A DNA stretch of 64,000 nt. It comes from an uncultured Clostridia bacterium. GTDB taxonomy: Bacteria; Bacillota; Clostridia; Oscillospirales; Oscillospiraceae. Each line of letters opens with the position of its first letter. The stretch's first letter is position 1. Positions 33,840 to 41,965 of this stretch are shown in pieces. The stretch is taken from positions 57,139-121,138 of the forward strand of contig CAMOXI010000001.1 of the NCBI GenBank assembly GCA_946628965.1, in the 5' to 3' direction. A model generated the notes under the pieces. That model worked only from the letters and a program-made list of their open reading frames with translations, had not been told where the DNA came from and made no database searches. Both the position numbers and the translations under genes were made by a program.

Positions 33840-34793
33840 TTAATTACCCCAGGTATCGGAGCCCTTCTCCTCGGGGATGACCAGCTCCATGGCCCGGATG
33901 GCGCACTCGATCATGCTGTCGTCCGGCTCGTTGGTGGTGATGCGCTGCAGCCACTTGCCCGGGGCGGACAGGATAGCGGAGAGCCAGTTGTCATGGGCGC
34001 CGCACCAGCGGTTGATCTCATAGCTGATGCCCACCACGACGGGCAGGAGCAGCAGGTGGCAGCCCACGCGGGCGAAGGTGTTGCTGACGCGCACCACGGA
34101 GTTGACGAGAATGCTGACCAGCACCACAACGAGCAGAAAGCTGGTGCCGCAGCGGGGGTGGAAGCGGCTCTCGGGCCGGACGTTTTCCACCGTCAGCGCC
34201 TTGCCGTGCTCATAGCAGAAGATGGTCTTGTGCTCGGCGCCGTGGTAGGAGAAGAGGCGCTTGATGTCCTTCATCCCGGACACGAGCTTCATATAGCCCA
34301 GCAGGATGACGACCTTCAAAAGACCTTCGGACAGATTTCGCACCAGATAGCTCTGCGTCAGCGGTTTGATCCAGCCCACCAGCAGCGCGGGCAGGAAGAT
34401 GAACAGGAAGATCGAGAGCGCAAGCCCCATCACCACGGCCACGCCGATGATGAGCTTCTGGGCCTTGTCCTCGGGGAAATGGGCCTCGATCCACTGATCG
34501 AGCTTGTCCGGCTCGCCCTGTTCCTCCAGGGGAACGAGGCTCGCCGAATAGGTCAGGGCCTGCATGCCCTTGACCATGGAGTCCAGAAAAATGGCGCAGC
34601 CCCGGATAAAGGGAACGCCGAGAATGGGATATTTATCTTTGATGAGCTTCAGCTCATCCACTTTTTCCACCAGACCCTCCGCGGTGCGGCAGACGATGGC
34701 CTGCTTTTTCGGGCCGCGCATGAGGATGCCTTCGATCAGAGCCTGACCGCCGATGGACGTGCGGAACGAGCAGGATGCGTTGGATTCGGGCAT
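33840..34793 (-). CDS. DUF1385 membrane protein (YqhQ-like)
   Basis: A 317-residue membrane protein of the DUF1385 family. The start at 34793 has AAAGGAG nine bases upstream. The family signature is complete: TSIGGQALIEGILMRGP near residue 12, FSYHGAEHKTIFCYE near residue 175 and RFHPRCGTSFL near residue 205, with about four or five transmembrane helices in between. The His/Cys/Glu residues of these motifs could bind metal. Function is unproven. It is next to prmC, as in Bacillus and Clostridia. Confidence 0.9.
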   Translation of the reverse strand: MPESNASCSFRTSIGGQALIEGILMRGPKKQAIVCRTAEGLVEKVDELKLIKDKYPILGVPFIRGCAIFLDSMVKGMQALTYSASLVPLEEQGEPDKLDQWIEAHFPEDKAQKLIIGVAVVMGLALSIFLFIFLPALLVGWIKPLTQSYLVRNLSEGLLKVVILLGYMKLVSGMKDIKRLFSYHGAEHKTIFCYEHGKALTVENVRPESRFHPRCGTSFLLVVVLVSILVNSVVRVSNTFARVGCHLLLLPVVVGISYEINRWCGAHDNWLSAILSAPGKWLQRITTNEPDDSMIECAIRAMELVIPEEKGSDTWGN

Positions 34794-34811
34794 AGGGGGG
34801 TTCTCCTTTGC

Positions 34812-34855
34812 GAATGAACAATGAATAATGAAGAATTGCGGTGCCGCTTCGCGGC
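34812..34855. repeat. AATGAAT heptad array with hairpin, copy B
   Basis: GAATGAA, CAATGAA, TAATGAA and GAATTGC lead into GGTGCCGC-TTC-GCGGC. It lies just upstream of the DUF1385 gene. Confidence 0.6.
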
Positions 34856-34936
34856 GGATTAAAATGCGTGCTGCCGAGGGCGTCAGCCCCTGCGACACAG
34901 CGTTCGGTTTCTGCTGCGTCCGAACGGTATCCCGCC

Positions 34937-34962
34937 CGTAGGGGCGATTCATGAATCGCCCG
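34937..34962. repeat. CGTAGGGGCG hairpin repeat
   Basis: CGTAGGGGCGATTC is followed by ATGAATCGCCCG, a near-perfect dyad. A second member with a different stem lies at 60627-60652. The rest of the 34794-34985 gap shows only GC-rich dyads. Confidence 0.55.
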
Positions 34963-34985
34963 CCGTCCCATCGGGCCAACCGGGC

Positions 34986-35978
34986 TCAGGGCGAGCCGTA
35001 GGGCAGCGTGACCGTCACCATGCAGCCTTTCTCGGGGGCGTTGGCGATGTCCAGCTTGCCGCCGTGGCGTGTGACGATCTCGTCGCAGACGGCAAGGCCG
35101 ATGCCGGTGCCGCGGTTTTTCGAGCTGCCCTTGTAAAACTTCTCCTTCACATGGGGAAGCTCCGCCTCCGGGATGCCGTGGCCGTAATCGCGCACGGTGA
35201 TATGTACGCCCTCGGGGTCCGCGGCCAGGGTCACGTCGATCTTTTTGCCCTCACCGCCGTGGGTCATGGCGTTATCCAGCAGGTTCAGAAAGACCTGCTT
35301 GAGCCGCTCGGAATCGCCGGGGATCAGCGGGATCTCCGTGGGCGGTTCGGTATAGTTGACCTCGATGCCGGCCTGGCGCATCAGCTCTCCGTAGGTGAAG
35401 AGCGCGTCCTCCAGCTCGGCCGCAATGTCAATCAGCTCGATGCGAAGGTTGAAGCGCCCGTCCTGGATGCGGGTGAATTCCAGCAGCTCCTTGACCATGC
35501 CGGTCAGGCGCTCCGCCTCGCGGGAGATGATGTTGATGCCGCGCAGGGAGTCGCCCTGCACCGCCTCGTCATAGGCGATCGTCTCGGCCCAGCCGGTGAT
35601 GGCGGTCAGCGGCGTGCGCAGCTCGTGGGAGACCTGGGAGATGAAGTCGGTGCGTGCCTTGTCGGCCTGGGCCACCTTCTCCGACATCTCGTTGATCTGG
35701 TCGGCCAGACGGCCGATCTCATCGTCGCCGCCCACCTCGATCTGGCTGCCATAGCTGCCCTGGGCGATGTGGTTGGCAAAGCGCGTCAGGCGGATCAGCG
35801 GATCGGACACATAGCGCCAGAACCACAGAATCACCAGAATGATATACATGCAGACGATCACCAGCACGGCGATAGCCGTGTACAGGTAATGCCGCGTGAT
35901 CAGCCAGACCGCCAGCAGCAGCAGCGCCAGACACGCCACGCCGGAGATCATCAGCTGAAGTTTCAGACTTCTAAACAT
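34986..35978 (-). CDS. sensor histidine kinase (HAMP, intramembrane-sensing type)
   Basis: A 330-residue kinase. Two transmembrane helices (about residues 9-27 and 33-54) are joined by only a few residues, so there is no outside sensor domain. HAMP (about 50-105) is followed by HisKA with the phosphorylated His118 in SQVSHELRTPL, and an HATPase with NLLDNAMTHGG (N box), DYGHGIP (G1) and GTGIGLAVCDEIV (G2). The partner regulator is encoded upstream on the same strand, but the two genes are 404 bp apart because a structured repeat lies between them. Confidence 0.92.
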   Translation of the reverse strand: MFRSLKLQLMISGVACLALLLLAVWLITRHYLYTAIAVLVIVCMYIILVILWFWRYVSDPLIRLTRFANHIAQGSYGSQIEVGGDDEIGRLADQINEMSEKVAQADKARTDFISQVSHELRTPLTAITGWAETIAYDEAVQGDSLRGINIISREAERLTGMVKELLEFTRIQDGRFNLRIELIDIAAELEDALFTYGELMRQAGIEVNYTEPPTEIPLIPGDSERLKQVFLNLLDNAMTHGGEGKKIDVTLAADPEGVHITVRDYGHGIPEAELPHVKEKFYKGSSKNRGTGIGLAVCDEIVTRHGGKLDIANAPEKGCMVTVTLPYGSP

Positions 35979-36014
35979 ATCAGTTCGATCCTAATCGCTG
36001 TTTCATTTACGCGT

Positions 36015-36145
36015 CAGGGGAGTTCAGAGGGCTTTGCCCTCTGATTTTCGCCGCGCACGGCGAAAACACATAAGAAATCTGTTTTTGACGGGGCTTCGCC
36101 TCGGCAAAAACACCCTGAGCGGAGCTTTGCGAAGCCTCGCGCCGT
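36015..36145. repeat. three-hairpin structured repeat, copy 2
   Basis: Same order as copy 1: CAGAGGG/CCCTCTG, TTTTCGCCG/CGGCGAAAA, then TGTTTTTGAC...CAAAAACA with CGGGGC/GCCTCG inside. It interrupts a two-component operon (gap 35979-36382, which holds no gene). An additional dyad, CAAATTCAAAGC/GCTTTGAATTTG, follows at about 36229-36257. Confidence 0.65.
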
Positions 36146-36347
36146 CGTCAAACAAAACTCGCTGCAGTCCGCTTCCCCGGTTGCGAAGAGCCGGGAAAGC
36201 TCCCTGTCCGCTCCTTCCGTTTTCCTCACAAATTCAAAGCATCAGGCTTTGAATTTGAAAGGAGGAGCAGCGGAATGAGCGAGCCTTTGCCATGCTTGGC
36301 GGAGGCGAGAGATATGGAGCTTGCGACGACGTAAGCGCGAGTGTTTC

Positions 36348-36380
36348 TGCCTGTTTAGCCCCTCAGGGGCTGAACAGGCA
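36348..36380 (-). terminator. hairpin after the response regulator
   Basis: TGCCTGTTTAGCCCC pairs with GGGGCTGAACAGGCA (one wobble) two bases from the stop codon. There is no long T run, so it may be a weak terminator or a processing site between regulator and kinase. Confidence 0.5.
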
Positions 36381-36382
36381 AG

Positions 36383-37078
36383 TCAGTATCCCCATTTATA
36401 GCCGTAGCCCCAGACCGTGGTCAGGTACTCGGGCTCGGTGGGATCGGACTCGATCTTGATGCGCAGGCGGCGGATGTTCACGTCCACGGTCTTGAGCTCA
36501 CCGGAAAAGTCCTTGCCCCAGACGGCAGAGAGAATGTCCTCGCGGCTCATGGCCTTGCCCGGATTCTCCATGAAGAGCTTCATCAGCAGATACTCGATCT
36601 GCGTCAGCTTCAGGCGCTGGCCGTTCTTCTCCAGGGTGCGGTTGCGAGTGTTGAGCAGGAAGGGGCCGCTTGCAATCTCGGTGCTGGCCTTTTCGTCCTC
36701 ATCCACGCCCAGACGGCGCACCAGCGCGTCCACGCGGGCCGTCAGCTCCGCGGGGGAGAAGGGCTTGGTCACATAGTCGTCCGCGCCGGTCATCAGGCCG
36801 GTCACCTTGTCGATCTCCTGGCTCTTGGCGGTGAGCATGATGATGCCCATCTTGGAGCCGGAGGCGCGGATGCGGCGGCAGACCTCAAAGCCGTCAATGT
36901 CAGGCTCGGGCAGCATCACGTCCAGCAGGGCCAGACAGATGTCCGGGTTAACCTTCAGCTTTTCCAGCGCCTCGCTGCCGCTGCCCGCTTCGATCGGCTC
37001 ATAGCCGCCGCGGCGCAGATTGATGACGACAAAGTCGCGGATGTTGGCTTCATCCTCCAGAACAAGGATCTTCTTCAT
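36383..37078 (-). CDS. OmpR/PhoB-family response regulator
   Basis: A 231-residue regulator with a receiver domain (about residues 1-120) and a winged-helix DNA-binding domain (about 130-231). Asp53 in LALLDVMLPEPD is the phosphorylation site; acidic pocket residues Glu8, Asp9 and Glu10 and Lys near residue 105 (TKPF) are present. The effector domain ends in the usual VWGYGYKWGY. It is the likely partner of the histidine kinase at 34986-35978. It is divergent from the GTPase-NYN gene. Confidence 0.95.
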   Translation of the reverse strand: MKKILVLEDEANIRDFVVINLRRGGYEPIEAGSGSEALEKLKVNPDICLALLDVMLPEPDIDGFEVCRRIRASGSKMGIIMLTAKSQEIDKVTGLMTGADDYVTKPFSPAELTARVDALVRRLGVDEDEKASTEIASGPFLLNTRNRTLEKNGQRLKLTQIEYLLMKLFMENPGKAMSREDILSAVWGKDFSGELKTVDVNIRRLRIKIESDPTEPEYLTTVWGYGYKWGY

Positions 37079-37125
37079 CTATAATCTCCTCCTCATGCGA
37101 GTAGCAGGTTGCAATTTGACAAGTA

Positions 37126-37134
37126 ATTATATCA
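37126..37134 (-). promoter_or_regulatory. extended -10 promoter of the two-component genes
   Basis: TGATATAAT on the minus strand, about 50 bp before the regulator ATG. No good -35 is seen. A GGAGGAG ribosome binding site precedes the start. Confidence 0.55.
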
Positions 37135-37244
37135 TAGCTTTTACAAAAATGGTAGTCACGGCGCCAAAAAAGTTTTCAATAAAATTGCATAAAAAAGACA
37201 CGTTATGTAAATCAGTTGTCTGACAGAAGCAAGGAAGCTTCTTA

Positions 37245-37273
37245 TTGATTATTCAGTGGGAAACTGTTACAAT
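37245..37273 (+). promoter_or_regulatory. promoter giving a leaderless mRNA for the GTPase-NYN gene
   Basis: TTGATT (37245-37250), a 17-base spacer and TACAAT (37268-37273), with only seven bases (TACTTTT) before the ATG at 37281. The predicted transcript start is at or one base before the start codon. Confidence 0.6.
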
Positions 37274-37280
37274 TACTTTT

Positions 37281-39893
37281 ATGTGCGAGAAAAAACAGAC
37301 GGTACTCGGCATTCTGGCCCATGTGGACGCGGGCAAGACCACGCTCTGCGAAGCCATGCTGTACCTTTCGGGAAAACTGAAAAAGCTGGGGCGCGTGGAT
37401 CACCGGGACAGCTTTCTGGATACCCACAGCCTGGAGCGTGCGCGCGGCATCACGATCTTCTCCAAGCAGGCGGTTCTGCCGCTTGCTGACGGAGAGCTGA
37501 CGCTGCTGGACACCCCGGGGCATGTGGACTTCTCCGCCGAGATGGAGCGGACGCTGCAGGTGCTGGACTGCGCGCTGCTGGTCATCAGCGGCACGGACGG
37601 CGTGCAGGCCCATACGGAGACGCTCTGGCGGCTGCTCCGGCGCTACGCTGTTTCCACCTTCGTGTTCGTCACGAAGATGGACCTTCCGGGCAGCGGGGAA
37701 GCGGCCATCATGGAGGAGCTGCGCCGCCGCCTGGGCGAGGGCTGCGTGGACTTCACCAGCCCCGCCGCCGACCAGGAGGAGCGCCTCGCCATGTGCAGCG
37801 AGACGGCCATGGAGCGCTATCTGGAGACCGGTGCGCTCACGGACGAGGATCTGCGGGGCATGATCGCACGGCGGGAGCTGTTCCCGGTCTTCTTCGGCTC
37901 CGGCCTCCGGCTCGACGGGGTGGAGGAGCTGCTGGAGGCTCTGGAGCGGCTGCGGCCCTGCTCCCCGGATCGGGGGGCCTTTGCCGCCCTGGTCTACAAG
38001 ATCTCCCGCGACGCCCAGGGAAAGCGCCTGAGCCACGTGAAGATCACCGGCGGCGAACTGAAAGTGCGCGACCTGCTGCGCTATCGCGGCGAGGACGGGC
38101 AGGATCATGAGGAAAAAGTGACCCAGATCCGGGTCTATGCGGGCGAAAAGTTTGAATCGCCGGAGAGTGTCGGCACGGGGCAGATCTGCTGCCTCACAGG
38201 CCTCACGGCCACCTTCCCGGGACAGGGCCTCGGCGCGGAGCCGGAGGGAGCCGCCCCGGTGCTCGAACCGGTCTTGAGCTACCGCCTGCTGCTCCCGGCG
38301 GGGACGGACCCGGCCGTGCTGCTGCCGAAGCTGCAGCAGCTGGACGAGGAGGATCCGCAGCTGCACATCCGCTGGAACGAGCGGCTGCAGGAGATCTCCG
38401 TGCAGCTGATGGGCAAGGTGCAGACCGAGGTGTTCCGCAGCCTGGTGAAGGAGCGTTTTGACGTGGAAGTTGGCCTGGACGCCGGGCATATCCTCTATCG
38501 GGAGACCATTGCCGACACGGTGGAGGGCGTGGGCCATTTTGAGCCCCTGCGCCACTACGCTGAGGTCCATCTCCTGATGGAGCCGCTGCCCCGGGGGAGC
38601 GGCCTGGTGCTGGATTCCACGGTCAGCGAGGATGTGCTGGACCGCAACTGGCAGCGCCTGATCCTGACCCATCTGGCCGAGCGCCAGCATCCGGGCGTTT
38701 TGACGGGAAGCCCCATCACCGATATGAAAATCACACTGGCCGCCGGCCGCGCCCATCTCAAGCACACCGAGGGCGGCGACTTCCGGCAGGCCACTTACCG
38801 CGCCGTGCGGCAGGGCCTGATGCAGGCAAAGAACATCCTGCTGGAGCCCTGGTACGCCTTTCGCATCGAGGTGCCCGCCGAGCAGATCGGCCGGGTGATC
38901 AGCGATGTGCGCGCCATGAACGGCGTGTTTGACTCCCCGGAGGACGCCGGGGACATGTTGTGTCTGCAGGGCAGTGCACCGGTCTCGGCCATGCAGGGCT
39001 ATATGGAGGAGCTCGTCTCCTTCAGCCGGGGCCGCGGCCGCTTGAGCCTGCGCCTGGAGGGCTACCGGCCCTGCCATGAACAGGAGAAGGCGATCGCCGC
39101 GATCGGCTACGATCCGGAGAGCGACACGGAGAACCCGGCCGACTCGGTCTTCTGCGCCCACGGCGGCGGTTTCAACGTCCGCTGGTCGGAGGTGCCTGAG
39201 TATATGCACCTGGAGAGCTGCCTCAAGAAAGAGGCGGCGCCGGAACCGGTGCAGCAGATCTGCCGCAGCATGAGCATCGACGAGCGGGAACTGGAGGCGA
39301 TCATGGAGCGGGAATTCGGCCCCATCCGGCGGCCGGAATACCGCCCGGCCCAGCGCAACGAGGCGCCGAACGCCGTCCCCGTGCAGCGGAAAAAGGAATA
39401 CCTCATCGTCGACGGCTACAACCTGATCTTCGCCTGGAGCGAGACGAAGAAGCTGGCGGAGGAGCGGCTGGATCTGGCCCGCGGGAAGCTGATGGACGCC
39501 CTGTCCAACTACTGCGGCTTCACCAAGGCGGAGCTGGTGCTGGTCTTTGACGGCTTCCGCAAGCCGGGAAACCCCGGCGAGCGCAGTGAGTACCACAACA
39601 TTCACGTGGCCTTCACCGCCGACGGCGAGACCGCGGACGCCTTCATCGAGCGCTTCGCCGATGAGATCGGCAGAAACTACGACGTGCGCGTGGTGACGAG
39701 CGACAATCTGATCCGCCTGTCCGCCCTGCGCTCCGGCGTGCTTCGTACCAGCTCCAAGGAATTCTCACTGGAACTGGAGTGGGTGCTGCAGCAGATCGAC
39801 GCGGTTTTGAAGCAGAGCAACCGGAACGCCCACACCACCAAACTGAAAAGCGGACTGACAAATGGAAAAAACGGAACTGATCAAAAGGGCTGA
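37281..39893 (+). CDS. Tet(M)/EF-G-like translational GTPase fused to a C-terminal NYN (YacP/Rae1-like) nuclease domain
   Basis: An 870-residue protein. The N-terminal GTPase has G1 AHVDAGKTT (about residues 13-21), G3 DTPGH (about 76-80) and G4 TKMD (about 130). Domains II to V of the EF-G/ribosomal-protection type follow to about residue 650. The C-terminal about 140 residues (from about 705: YLIVDGYNLIFAW) are a NYN/PIN-like RNase domain with acidic residues in VDGYN, LVFDGF, ETADAF and VTSDN, like YacP/Rae1, which cuts mRNA in the ribosomal A site. ATG 37281 is chosen because the only alternative, TTG 37245, lies in the -35 box. The stop overlaps the S4 gene by 32 bases. Tetracycline resistance should not be assumed. 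Confidence 0.82.
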   Translation: MCEKKQTVLGILAHVDAGKTTLCEAMLYLSGKLKKLGRVDHRDSFLDTHSLERARGITIFSKQAVLPLADGELTLLDTPGHVDFSAEMERTLQVLDCALLVISGTDGVQAHTETLWRLLRRYAVSTFVFVTKMDLPGSGEAAIMEELRRRLGEGCVDFTSPAADQEERLAMCSETAMERYLETGALTDEDLRGMIARRELFPVFFGSGLRLDGVEELLEALERLRPCSPDRGAFAALVYKISRDAQGKRLSHVKITGGELKVRDLLRYRGEDGQDHEEKVTQIRVYAGEKFESPESVGTGQICCLTGLTATFPGQGLGAEPEGAAPVLEPVLSYRLLLPAGTDPAVLLPKLQQLDEEDPQLHIRWNERLQEISVQLMGKVQTEVFRSLVKERFDVEVGLDAGHILYRETIADTVEGVGHFEPLRHYAEVHLLMEPLPRGSGLVLDSTVSEDVLDRNWQRLILTHLAERQHPGVLTGSPITDMKITLAAGRAHLKHTEGGDFRQATYRAVRQGLMQAKNILLEPWYAFRIEVPAEQIGRVISDVRAMNGVFDSPEDAGDMLCLQGSAPVSAMQGYMEELVSFSRGRGRLSLRLEGYRPCHEQEKAIAAIGYDPESDTENPADSVFCAHGGGFNVRWSEVPEYMHLESCLKKEAAPEPVQQICRSMSIDERELEAIMEREFGPIRRPEYRPAQRNEAPNAVPVQRKKEYLIVDGYNLIFAWSETKKLAEERLDLARGKLMDALSNYCGFTKAELVLVFDGFRKPGNPGERSEYHNIHVAFTADGETADAFIERFADEIGRNYDVRVVTSDNLIRLSALRSGVLRTSSKEFSLELEWVLQQIDAVLKQSNRNAHTTKLKSGLTNGKNGTDQKG

Positions 39894-40608
39894 GGACCTG
39901 CGGGAGCGCTGCGAGCGCAGCGGTACCGTGACCCACACGGGCTATCTGACGCCCGCCGAACGATACGAGATCGAACACTGGGCGGCCCACGCCCCGGACT
40001 GCACCGTCGTCTTTGACGGCGGGCGGCCGGAGTGTGAGCGCACGGTCTGCTTCTTCCTGCCGGAGTATCTGGAGCCTGAAACCTTTGAGGCCGCCGAATA
40101 TCTCCGCGCCATCCGCCTGACCGCCCATTTCGGCAGCCCCGGCCACCGGGACTACATGGGCGCCCTGCTCGGCATGGGCATCGGCCGCGAGTGGCTGGGG
40201 GACATCTGGGTGACAGAAAACGTCGCATACATCTTCTGCCTGCCCAGCGTGCAGCGCCATCTGCTGAGCATCGAAAAGGTCGGCCGCTGCGGCGTCACGG
40301 CGGAAGACGCGGCGCTGGATGCCGTTCCGGCACCGGAACGGAAGGTGCAGCAGAAGAGCTTTTCGGTCCAGTCCCTGCGGCTCGATGCGGTGGTGGGCGG
40401 CATGTTCAACCTCTCCCGTACGGAGGCGGCCCGCCAGATCTCCGCCGGCAATGTCAGTATAAACTATCAGGAGTCCCTTAAAACGGACTTTGCTGTAAAA
40501 GACGGCGATATTATTTCGCTCCGTGGCGCCGGCAAGGGCTGCGTCACCGGCACGGGCGGCACCTCCCGCAAGGGGCGGCTGTTCGTGTATGCGGAGATCT
40601 ATCGCTAA
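39862..40608 (+). CDS. YlmH-like RNA-binding protein (S4 domain)
   Basis: A 248-residue protein of the YlmH family. The N-terminal part (about residues 1-170) is the YlmH-specific region (GYLTPAERYEIEHW, then GSPGHRDYMGALLGMGIGR). The S4 RNA-binding domain is at about residues 170-240 (SLRLDAVVGGMFNLSRTEA, then NVSINYQ). YlmH has been linked to rescue of stalled 50S-peptidyl-tRNA complexes in Bacillus. It overlaps the GTPase-NYN gene by 32 bases, so the two are cotranscribed and both point to ribosome-associated quality control. Confidence 0.88.
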   Translation: MEKTELIKRAEDLRERCERSGTVTHTGYLTPAERYEIEHWAAHAPDCTVVFDGGRPECERTVCFFLPEYLEPETFEAAEYLRAIRLTAHFGSPGHRDYMGALLGMGIGREWLGDIWVTENVAYIFCLPSVQRHLLSIEKVGRCGVTAEDAALDAVPAPERKVQQKSFSVQSLRLDAVVGGMFNLSRTEAARQISAGNVSINYQESLKTDFAVKDGDIISLRGAGKGCVTGTGGTSRKGRLFVYAEIYR

Positions 40609-40610
40609 TG

Positions 40611-40662
40611 AATAATGAAGAATAAAAAATGAAGAATTGCGGTGTCCGCAATGCGGACAATG
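40611..40662. repeat. AATGAAT heptad array with hairpin, copy C
   Basis: AATGAAT, AATGAAG, AATAAAA and AATGAAG steps lead into AATTGCGGTGTCCGC-AAT-GCGGAC. It fills most of the 104-bp gap before pepT. Confidence 0.6.
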
Positions 40663-40712
40663 AATAATCCCGCGCGATAGCGCGGTCTGCTTCCGCAGGC
40701 AAGGAGATTGAA

Positions 40713-41927
40713 ATGAGAGCATACGAGAGACTGGTAAAATACGTGCAGGTACACACCTCCAGTTCGGAGGATCTGAGCAGAACGCCCACCACCGAGCGGC
40801 AGTTTGATCTGAGCCGCCTGCTGGCCGACGAGATGAAGGCCCTGGGCCTGGAGGACGTGTTCGTCGACGAGCATGCCTACACCTACGGCTTTCTGCCCGC
40901 GACGCCCGGCTGCGAGAAGCTGCCCTGCATCGCCTTCAACGCCCATCTGGATACCATCCCCGACAACGATTTTCCGGGCATGAACGTCCGCCCCGTGATC
41001 CATGAAGCCTACGACGGCGGCGACGTGCAGCTGGGCGAGAGCGGGCGCGTGCTCACGGTCAGCGCCTTTCCCCATCTGCCCTCTCTGAAGGGCAGGACCC
41101 TCATCACCACCGACGGGACCACCGTCCTCGGCGCGGACGACAAGGCCGGTGTCGCCGAGATCATGACCATGTGCGAGCGCCTGCTCGCTGAAAAGCGCTC
41201 CCACGGGCGCGTGGCGGTCTGCTTCAGCCCGGACGAGGAAGTGGGCCACGGCGCGGCGCTGATGGATCTTGAGCGCCTGGGCGCGAGCTTCGGCTACACC
41301 GTGGACGGCGGCGAACCCAACACCATCAACTTTGAGACCTTCAACGCGGCCGGGGCTTCCTGGGAGATCCACGGCTTCAACGTGCACCCCGGCAGCGCCA
41401 AGAATACCATGATCAACGCAAGCCTGGTTGCCATGGAAATCAACGCCATGCTGCCCGCGGCCGAGCGGCCGGAGCACACCGAGGATCACGAGGGCTTCTA
41501 CCACCTGACCGATATGCAGGGCACGGTGGAGAAGGCCACGCTCGCCTACATCATCCGTGACCACGATGCGGCCTCCTTCGCCGCGCGGGAGCAGACCATG
41601 CGGCAGATCGAGAAGTTCATCAACGAGAAGTACGGCGAAGGCACGGCCAGGCTCACGCTCCGGGAGCAGTACCGCAACATGGCCGAGAAGCTGCAGGAGC
41701 ATATGGAAGTTGTGGAGCTGGCCGAGCGGGCCATCAAGAAGGAAGGCCTCACGCCGGAGCGCGTCCCCATCCGCGGCGGCACCGACGGTGCGCAGCTCTC
41801 CTTCCGGGGGCTCCTGTGCCCCAACCTGGGCACCGGCGGCTATGCCTGCCACGGCCCTTATGAGCATATCACCGCGGAGGACATGGACACCATGGTGAAC
41901 ATCCTGCTGCACATCGTCGAGGCATAA
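40713..41927 (+). CDS. pepT: peptidase T (tripeptide aminopeptidase)
   Basis: A 404-residue cytoplasmic M20-family dizinc aminopeptidase that releases the N-terminal residue of tripeptides. Metal and catalytic motifs are readable: AHLDTIPD (about residue 77), GADDKAG (about 142), PDEEVGHG (about 175), and the late HGPYEH. RIRGGTDG-type VPIRGGTDGAQLS and GTGGYACHGPYEHI are PepT-specific. The length is typical. AAGGAG precedes the start. A sugar-kinase-like gene follows 38 bp downstream. Confidence 0.95.
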   Translation: MRAYERLVKYVQVHTSSSEDLSRTPTTERQFDLSRLLADEMKALGLEDVFVDEHAYTYGFLPATPGCEKLPCIAFNAHLDTIPDNDFPGMNVRPVIHEAYDGGDVQLGESGRVLTVSAFPHLPSLKGRTLITTDGTTVLGADDKAGVAEIMTMCERLLAEKRSHGRVAVCFSPDEEVGHGAALMDLERLGASFGYTVDGGEPNTINFETFNAAGASWEIHGFNVHPGSAKNTMINASLVAMEINAMLPAAERPEHTEDHEGFYHLTDMQGTVEKATLAYIIRDHDAASFAAREQTMRQIEKFINEKYGEGTARLTLREQYRNMAEKLQEHMEVVELAERAIKKEGLTPERVPIRGGTDGAQLSFRGLLCPNLGTGGYACHGPYEHITAEDMDTMVNILLHIVEA

Positions 41928-41965
41928 GACGAAGCAATTCTATTAGAAAAGGCAGACACAAAGAC

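Noticed and set aside
37281..39893. Tetracycline-resistance gene call
   Set aside because: The GTPase part is of the ribosomal-protection type, but the NYN fusion, the housekeeping context and the lack of the known tet leader argue against naming it a resistance determinant.
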